Shown here piece after piece: positions 49,771 to 54,217 of a stretch of 54,217 bases of DNA. Source of the stretch: Clostridia bacterium (GTDB taxonomy: Bacteria > Bacillota > Clostridia > Oscillospirales > CAG-272); the NCBI GenBank assembly GCA_017451735.1, contig JAFTNU010000014.1:1-54217 (forward strand), written 5' to 3'. Under the pieces are notes generated by a model. That model saw nothing but the letters and a program-made list of their open reading frames with translations, searched no databases and had not been told where the DNA came from. Every line of letters starts with the position of its first letter. The stretch's first letter is position 1. The position numbers and the translations under genes are program-made.

Positions 49771-51456
49771 CTAATTCGAATCTCGTCGCGTGAGACGCAC
49801 GACGGACTCGATGTGTGTATCGTTGTCCAAACCTATTTTCATATCTTCCTCTATGATCGGTAGCTTGAATTTGATGGATTTCAGCCACTGTCCGTTCGGT
49901 TTTCGTTCTTCAAAAATATGGATTTCGGAGATCAGCGATTCCATGAGCTGTCGGCGTTCCGCATCATCCATCACAGCGTACAGTCTGTCAAAGTAAATCA
50001 ATACCTTGTAGATATTATCGGCTGTCAGCTTTTCAGCTTCGATTACCGTTTTCTTTGCTCTGGCTTCAATTAGCAATGACTCCGTATCCTCAATTTTATC
50101 ATACATCTTGTAAAGGCGATCATCAAGGTCTGCCTTACGTTTGATGTAGTGTTTATCATCGGGATCGAGTGTGTCAATTTCTTCAAAGAGTCTTGACTTG
50201 ATGGAATAACACTGGCGGAGTTGCTTTTCGTAGTTTGCAATCTCTTGTTCGATAGCAGCGGTGTCCACCTTCATGCTGATTTTTTGTTGCATCAACGATG
50301 CAAACCGCGGGTTGCTGACTAACTTTGTGATAACCTCTGCCACAGCAGTTTCCAAAAGCTCTTCATGAATTTGCTTCTTATAATCACATTTATGCCCACG
50401 CGTCATTGTACGGTGTTTGCAGCCATAGTAATAGAAGTCCTTATATTTTGTGCCATCTGGTTTGTGTTTGACACTCTTGTTTCCATACATACCTGCTCCG
50501 CAAATCGGACATTTGAGTAAACCGGTCAACAGATGAACTTTATTATCTTTACCGCGATTAACCTTCTCGTATTTTTTTGCTTGCGCAAGAAGCTTTACTT
50601 GTGCCTCATGCCAGAGTTCTTCGGAAACAAGGGCTTCATGCAGACCATCGACCAACAAGTAATCGTCCTGTTCTACAAGGCGATAGTCATTTCTTGTACC
50701 GTGCACCTTTTCCGTTCTGCGTCTACCATAGGCTATTTTACCACAGTAAACAGGATTTTTCAATATCCTGCGAATAAGAGCCGCATCAAACAGAGGATTT
50801 TTTCCGTTCTGCCGTTGAATTTTGCCGATTCCGTGATTGGCAAGGTATCGGGCGAGTCCGTTTGCACCCATGTCGGTATGCACATACTTGTCAAAGATGA
50901 TACGAATTGCCTCGGCTTCTTCCTCATTTACGAACAGATTGCCTTTTTCAAGCGTGTATCCGTAGGGGGCAAAGCCTCCATTCCATTTTCCCTCGCGAGC
51001 TTTCTGTATTCTGCCCTCCATCGTCTGAACACGAATGTTTTCACGCTCAATCTCAGCGACTGCTGACAGAACGGAGATCATCAACTTTCCTGCATCCTTT
51101 GAGGAATCGATACCGTCCTCAACACAAATCAGATTGACACCAAAATCTTGCATTACCTGCAAGGTGGACAACACATCTGCCGCATTTCTGCCAAAACGGG
51201 AAAGCTTGAATACCAACACATATGAAACACCGTCCTTGCCGGATTTGATGTCCTCCATCATACTGTTGAACTCTAATCTTCCCTCGATGGACTTACCGGA
51301 TTTACCGGCATCCTCATACTCGCCGACAATTTCATAGTCGTTAAACTCGGCAAACGCTTTCATTCTGGCTTTTTGAGCATCCAAAGAGTATCCATCCACT
51401 TGTACCGTGGTGGATACTCTCGTGTAAATATATACTTTTATCTTGTCTTTTTTCAT
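49771..51456 (-). CDS. large serine recombinase
   Basis: A 561-residue site-specific recombinase. Residues 1-150 are the resolvase domain with catalytic Ser15 in YTRVSTTVQVDGYSLDAQ and the LVFKLSRFGRN block. The recombinase domain follows (about 165-270, with GKWNGGFAPYGYTLEKG and RILKNPVYCGKIAYG), then a zinc ribbon with CPICGAGMYGN and CKHRTMTRGHKCDY, a long coiled coil and a C-terminal VESVVRLTRRDSN. GAGG precedes the ATG. The enzyme looks complete and able to act. Its 3' end touches hairpin array B. No other genes of an integrative element are seen beside it, so it is a solo or cut-down unit. Confidence 0.95.
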   Translation of the reverse strand: MKKDKIKVYIYTRVSTTVQVDGYSLDAQKARMKAFAEFNDYEIVGEYEDAGKSGKSIEGRLEFNSMMEDIKSGKDGVSYVLVFKLSRFGRNAADVLSTLQVMQDFGVNLICVEDGIDSSKDAGKLMISVLSAVAEIERENIRVQTMEGRIQKAREGKWNGGFAPYGYTLEKGNLFVNEEEAEAIRIIFDKYVHTDMGANGLARYLANHGIGKIQRQNGKNPLFDAALIRRILKNPVYCGKIAYGRRRTEKVHGTRNDYRLVEQDDYLLVDGLHEALVSEELWHEAQVKLLAQAKKYEKVNRGKDNKVHLLTGLLKCPICGAGMYGNKSVKHKPDGTKYKDFYYYGCKHRTMTRGHKCDYKKQIHEELLETAVAEVITKLVSNPRFASLMQQKISMKVDTAAIEQEIANYEKQLRQCYSIKSRLFEEIDTLDPDDKHYIKRKADLDDRLYKMYDKIEDTESLLIEARAKKTVIEAEKLTADNIYKVLIYFDRLYAVMDDAERRQLMESLISEIHIFEERKPNGQWLKSIKFKLPIIEEDMKIGLDNDTHIESVVRLTRRDSN

Positions 51457-51557
51457 ATCGTCATCCTCATTAGTGCCACCGTATGCAACACCACTATAAC
51501 ATTCAATCTGAAATTGCTTTCAGAATAGGTTTGGACACTCATCACACGTATATTATA

Positions 51558-51924
51558 TCATATAATATCGAGATTTTCAATAGATTCCTCAAAAAGTTTG
51601 GAATTATTTTCATTGTCTTTTTTCTCGTTGTCCAAACAGATCTGCGGCTCGGGGAGATTTTCAACATCAAGAACCGCCGCATATTTTTCAATTAAGTTTG
51701 CCAATAAATCAGCAAAGCCGCTCCATTCATCCTTTTTTCTGTTATCTATAAAGGCGTACCTCCCGAGCTTTGCTGTGACGATATGTATATGCCCTTAGAA
51801 CAATTAAATAATCTTCGGTTTGCTTATCGTAAATTTCGCTTTTTTCTCTTATCAAATCAATCCTCCCTTCTTTTTGATAATTTCTTTTGTTAATAACTCC
51901 GCTATTACAGTTTTGCGCCGCCAC
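51558..51924 (-). pseudogene. frameshifted small ORF upstream of the recombinase
   Basis: On the minus strand two overlapping frames have protein-like text: LIREKSEIYDKQTEDYLIVL then RAYTYRHSK in the first and, one frame over, HIVTAKLGRYAFIDNRKKDEWSGFADLLANLIEKY and LDVENLPEPQ to a stop at 51558-51560. They meet near 51780 (RAYTYRH / HIVTAK), so a single frameshift may have split one gene of about 120 residues. I do not recognise the family. Confidence 0.45.
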
Positions 51925-52470
51925 ACCGAGCCATTTCCTTTGCTCGCCTTTCGACCAAGTATGTCAGGCGGTACTGTGTACACTTTCAGTTAGGGGCTCG
52001 CTCATATCATCGCGGAACTATCCATAACGCCTGTATAACTCTCGGCTGGGGCTATTCAATTAGATAAAGGACAGTTTTTCTCCCTTCACCTAATAAACAC
52101 ACTCGAGGGTAGCGTTTTTCTGCAAAAAGTTGAAATGTTCAAAAAAAATTAAAAAACGCACCTTGTTTGCGGTGAAAATTCCGCATTCAAAGTGCGTTAT
52201 TCGATTTGCCAAATAAAAAAAGTGATGACTCGCTTTAGTCGCCGGTTCTTAACATTTTCACATCAAGCGTTTGTAAGGAACCCGAGAGTTCCGCAAGCTC
52301 CGTTTGTAAGCAAAAAAGATTTACGCCTGTCGTAACAAATCAGAAGCCCATCGTCTTACTGCAAAAATAGGCGAGCGTAATCTTACTTACGCCCGCCTTA
52401 TCGCTTGTAAAGGGTCTGTAACTTTCGTTGCGGGCTCTTTATAGTTTGAATTATTCAATTAAATTCGTTA
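51925..52470. other. gene-free region with hairpins
   Basis: About 545 bases with no convincing gene. It has a hairpin at 52155-52198 (AACGCAC stem with T-run on the minus strand, a terminator for DtxR), GGAAC..GTTCC at 52277-52292, and GGCGAGCGTAA..TTACGCCCGCC at 52372-52399. The run of stems could be a small RNA, but no known class fits. Confidence 0.45.
52155..52198 (-). terminator. terminator downstream of DtxR
   Basis: AACGCACCTTG pairs with CAAAGTGCGTT (one mismatch), with inner GCGG/CCGC; on the minus strand a long T-rich run follows (52140-52156). Confidence 0.65.
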
Positions 52471-52845
52471 TCAACAGGGTTTAATATTCGTCAAGTGTTT
52501 CTTAATAAGCTTCAACAGTTCATCAGAGATCACGTGCTCAATACGGCAGGCATTTTCTTCAGCAAGTGTTTTGTCGGCTCCAAGCAGCATCAATAAATCC
52601 ATAATAATGCGATGCGTTTCATAAACCTTTTCTGCCTGTGCTTGTCCAATATCGGTTAGCAGAACCTCGCTGTGCTTTCCAAGCGTAATATAGTTCTTAC
52701 TTGAAAGCAGTTTCATTGCACGAGAAACACTCGCCTTTGAATAGCCAAGCTTCGTCGCAATGTCCACGCAACGAGCATATCCGTTTTTCTTTTGAAGAAG
52801 CAGTATTGTTTCAAGATACATTTCTTCCGATTCTTTGTGCCTCAT
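52471..52845 (-). CDS. DtxR/MntR family metal-dependent repressor
   Basis: A 124-residue regulator: helix-turn-helix (residues 1-65) with MYLETILLLQKKNGYARCVDIATKLGYSKASVSRAMKLL, then the dimer and metal domain with EKVYETHRIIMDLLMLLGADKTLAEENACRIEHVIS, where E, C, E and H can bind Fe or Mn. The SH3 domain is lacking, as in MntR. It lies 91 bases after a NEAT-like surface protein on the same strand and is likely to control iron or heme uptake. Confidence 0.92.
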   Translation of the reverse strand: MRHKESEEMYLETILLLQKKNGYARCVDIATKLGYSKASVSRAMKLLSSKNYITLGKHSEVLLTDIGQAQAEKVYETHRIIMDLLMLLGADKTLAEENACRIEHVISDELLKLIKKHLTNIKPC

Positions 52846-52936
52846 ATTGCCTCCTCATAAAATTTAATGTTTTATGGGCAAAACGGCGGTGAACATCGAA
52901 AGTCCACCGCCGTCAGCTTTATCGCCGGAAATGAGA

Positions 52937-54214
52937 TTACTCGTTTTCGGTGGTATCGTTGCCCTTATTTTGATTTTTGTTTTTACGCTTCTTTATAATC
53001 ACGATTGCTGCAATGCCGCCCGCAATCAGAACGACCGCTCCGACACAGATAAGCGCGTAACCCCACATAGGCATTACAAAGGCAACGCCGGGAACACAGA
53101 CAATGAAATTGCCCGTGTGTGTCGTTTCAAACACCACGTATTTACCGTATCCGTCACAAGCAATTTCGGTAAGTGAACCGTCCTCGTTCATGGCGTAAAC
53201 CACGATTTTGTTGCGGTCAAAGGTCGATTTTGCTTTGAGGTAGATCTTCACGTTCTCCGCAGGCGAGACGGCAGAGCCGTTTGCATCCGTGAGAGATACA
53301 CTAAACACTTCAAAGTTATCGGCAATGGATGCCATTTTTTCGCTTGCTGCATCAAACACCGTACCGCCTGTGATGTATCTCGCCATAATAGCGGTATCTT
53401 CGGGAAGAATGCCTTTTTCGTCCTCTACCTTTGCGAGCTGACTGCCGCCTGCTACCGAGGTCATGGTAAAATCAAGCTCGGTGTAGGTATCGTTGCCAAG
53501 CTCCGTCTTATAGCTTGCGTGTGTAGCTTTGTAGATGAGGTGATATTCACCGACCTCGAAGAGTGTAAAGCGGTTGTCCGTGATCTCAACGGGCTCTTTT
53601 ACTCCTTCTCGGAAATAGTAAGCGGATACGGACACGTCACACGCTTCAGAACCAAGAACCGCGTTTGCTTCCGGTACGGCAAACACCGATCCGACAGATA
53701 CCTGATAGTTTCCTTCGCCCTCCATCGTAAATACGGGAACAAACTCCGCAGGACGTTCACCGAGATCGCGGATACTGTCGCTTGTTTTGGTTGCTCCTGC
53801 GAGATTTAGAGAGATGGAGAAGCTGACCTCCTTATCCATTGCTGTGATAAAAGCGGTAAAGGAGAGGTTTCCCTGCAATCTTGAAGCACTCAAAGTGTAG
53901 GTATAGATCGTCCAACCGTCTTCGATTCTCGAAGTATATCCATTCACCTTATTGCCGCTGACGAGCTTCATATTACTGATGCTCGATGAATGACCAAAGG
54001 ACATATAATAGAAATCTCCGCTTTTCTCAACCGTTGCCGTTGAGGAAAAGTTATCAGCTCCCATCGTAAGTCCGTCAAGGTTAACGGGAACAGAATATGT
54101 ACCGTCACTACCGCCTACGGGAGATGCTGCCGATGCACTCACGCCGCCGAAAACGGTCAGCGTGAGCATCAAGGCGCATAGAAGGATTGATAACAATTTC
54201 ATTTTTCTTTTCAT
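52937..54214 (-). CDS. membrane-anchored NEAT-like surface protein
   Basis: A 425-residue protein: signal peptide with LLSILLCALMLTLTVFGGVSASA (about residues 7-29), a NEAT-like beta domain (about 35-135) with YSVPVNLDGLTMGADNFSSTATVEKSGDFYYMSFGHSS, TYTLSASRLQGNLSFTAFIT and a following SISLNL strand, two further beta-rich stretches, one transmembrane helix near 378-402 (GYALICVGAVVLIAGGIAAIVII) and a basic Lys/Asn tail. NEAT domains bind heme; the usual heme Tyr is not clearly placed, so ligand binding is a guess. No LPXTG; anchored by the helix. The start is four bases from the window edge, so upstream signals are not visible. Confidence 0.72.
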   Translation of the reverse strand: MKRKMKLLSILLCALMLTLTVFGGVSASAASPVGGSDGTYSVPVNLDGLTMGADNFSSTATVEKSGDFYYMSFGHSSSISNMKLVSGNKVNGYTSRIEDGWTIYTYTLSASRLQGNLSFTAFITAMDKEVSFSISLNLAGATKTSDSIRDLGERPAEFVPVFTMEGEGNYQVSVGSVFAVPEANAVLGSEACDVSVSAYYFREGVKEPVEITDNRFTLFEVGEYHLIYKATHASYKTELGNDTYTELDFTMTSVAGGSQLAKVEDEKGILPEDTAIMARYITGGTVFDAASEKMASIADNFEVFSVSLTDANGSAVSPAENVKIYLKAKSTFDRNKIVVYAMNEDGSLTEIACDGYGKYVVFETTHTGNFIVCVPGVAFVMPMWGYALICVGAVVLIAGGIAAIVIIKKRKNKNQNKGNDTTENE

Positions 54215-54217
54215 ACT

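Noticed and set aside
95-51540. Shared TGGACACTC near base 93 and near base 51532 as att sites
   Set aside because: Only nine bases match, within different contexts (a terminator arm and the recombinase leader); too short to support.
51930-52470. Known small RNA such as SRP, tmRNA or 6S
   Set aside because: Hairpins occur, but none of the conserved cores were recognised.

Overview
The window looks like a chromosomal segment of an anaerobic, Gram-positive gut Clostridia member, probably an uncultured Oscillospiraceae-like genome. The signs are consistently strong GGAGG-type ribosome binding sites, oxygen-sensitive biochemistry (radical-SAM ThiH and ThiC, a flavodiiron protein, rubredoxin), L-fucose isomerase, a large serine recombinase with zinc ribbon, and the DUF1836 and DUF421 families common in Clostridia. 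No rRNA gene is present. The species is an inference.

Layout. 1-2230: 3' half of a tRNA-Pro with its terminator, the C-terminal stub of a serine recombinase abutting a 5'-truncated GH79-like glycosidase (a rearrangement or assembly junction near 400), and a small membrane protein. 2233-8215 (minus): a complete thiSFGHEDC operon behind a textbook promoter, a TPP riboswitch and a terminator. 8259-13027 (minus): two tandemly duplicated ABC ATPase/permease pairs read after a condensation-type acyltransferase. 13270-15650: HxlR regulator, VUT transporter and SDR, divergent from a flavodoxin. 15655-23280 (minus): an eleven-gene accessory operon of methyltransferases, four GNATs, a CrtO-like membrane acyltransferase, an MmcQ/YjbR protein, a PAS protein, an MFS exporter and Tag glycosylase. 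23352-29675: redox and oxygen-defence genes (Cu/Zn-SOD-like protein, nitroreductase, rubredoxin, flavodiiron protein) mixed with DUF421, a vWA protein and a ZIP transporter. 29826-40290: Na+/anion permease, an AraC regulator divergent from fucI, LysR divergent from a PQ-loop protein, an ECF S-component beside a degenerate CoaX, GDPD, DUF1836 and ROK glucokinase. 40351-46539 (minus): an operon with a CocE-like hydrolase, FAD oxidoreductase, two PHP phosphoesterases, an APH(3')-like kinase and a polysaccharide deacetylase.

46.6-52.4 kb is visibly AT-richer and mosaic. It holds a serine hydrolase, a truncated four-helix-bundle protein, two unknown genes, an intact large serine recombinase, the C-terminal scar of a second recombinase, a long palindrome, a thrice-repeated segment that carries gene starts, and two unusual arrays of mini-hairpins joined by a repeated linker. 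Each array lies directly downstream of a recombinase 3' end. This is the best candidate for an undescribed element. 52.4-54.2 kb: a DtxR-type metal repressor follows a membrane-anchored NEAT-like surface protein, suggesting metal- or heme-responsive uptake.

All calls come from reading the sequence and translations; no database search was run.
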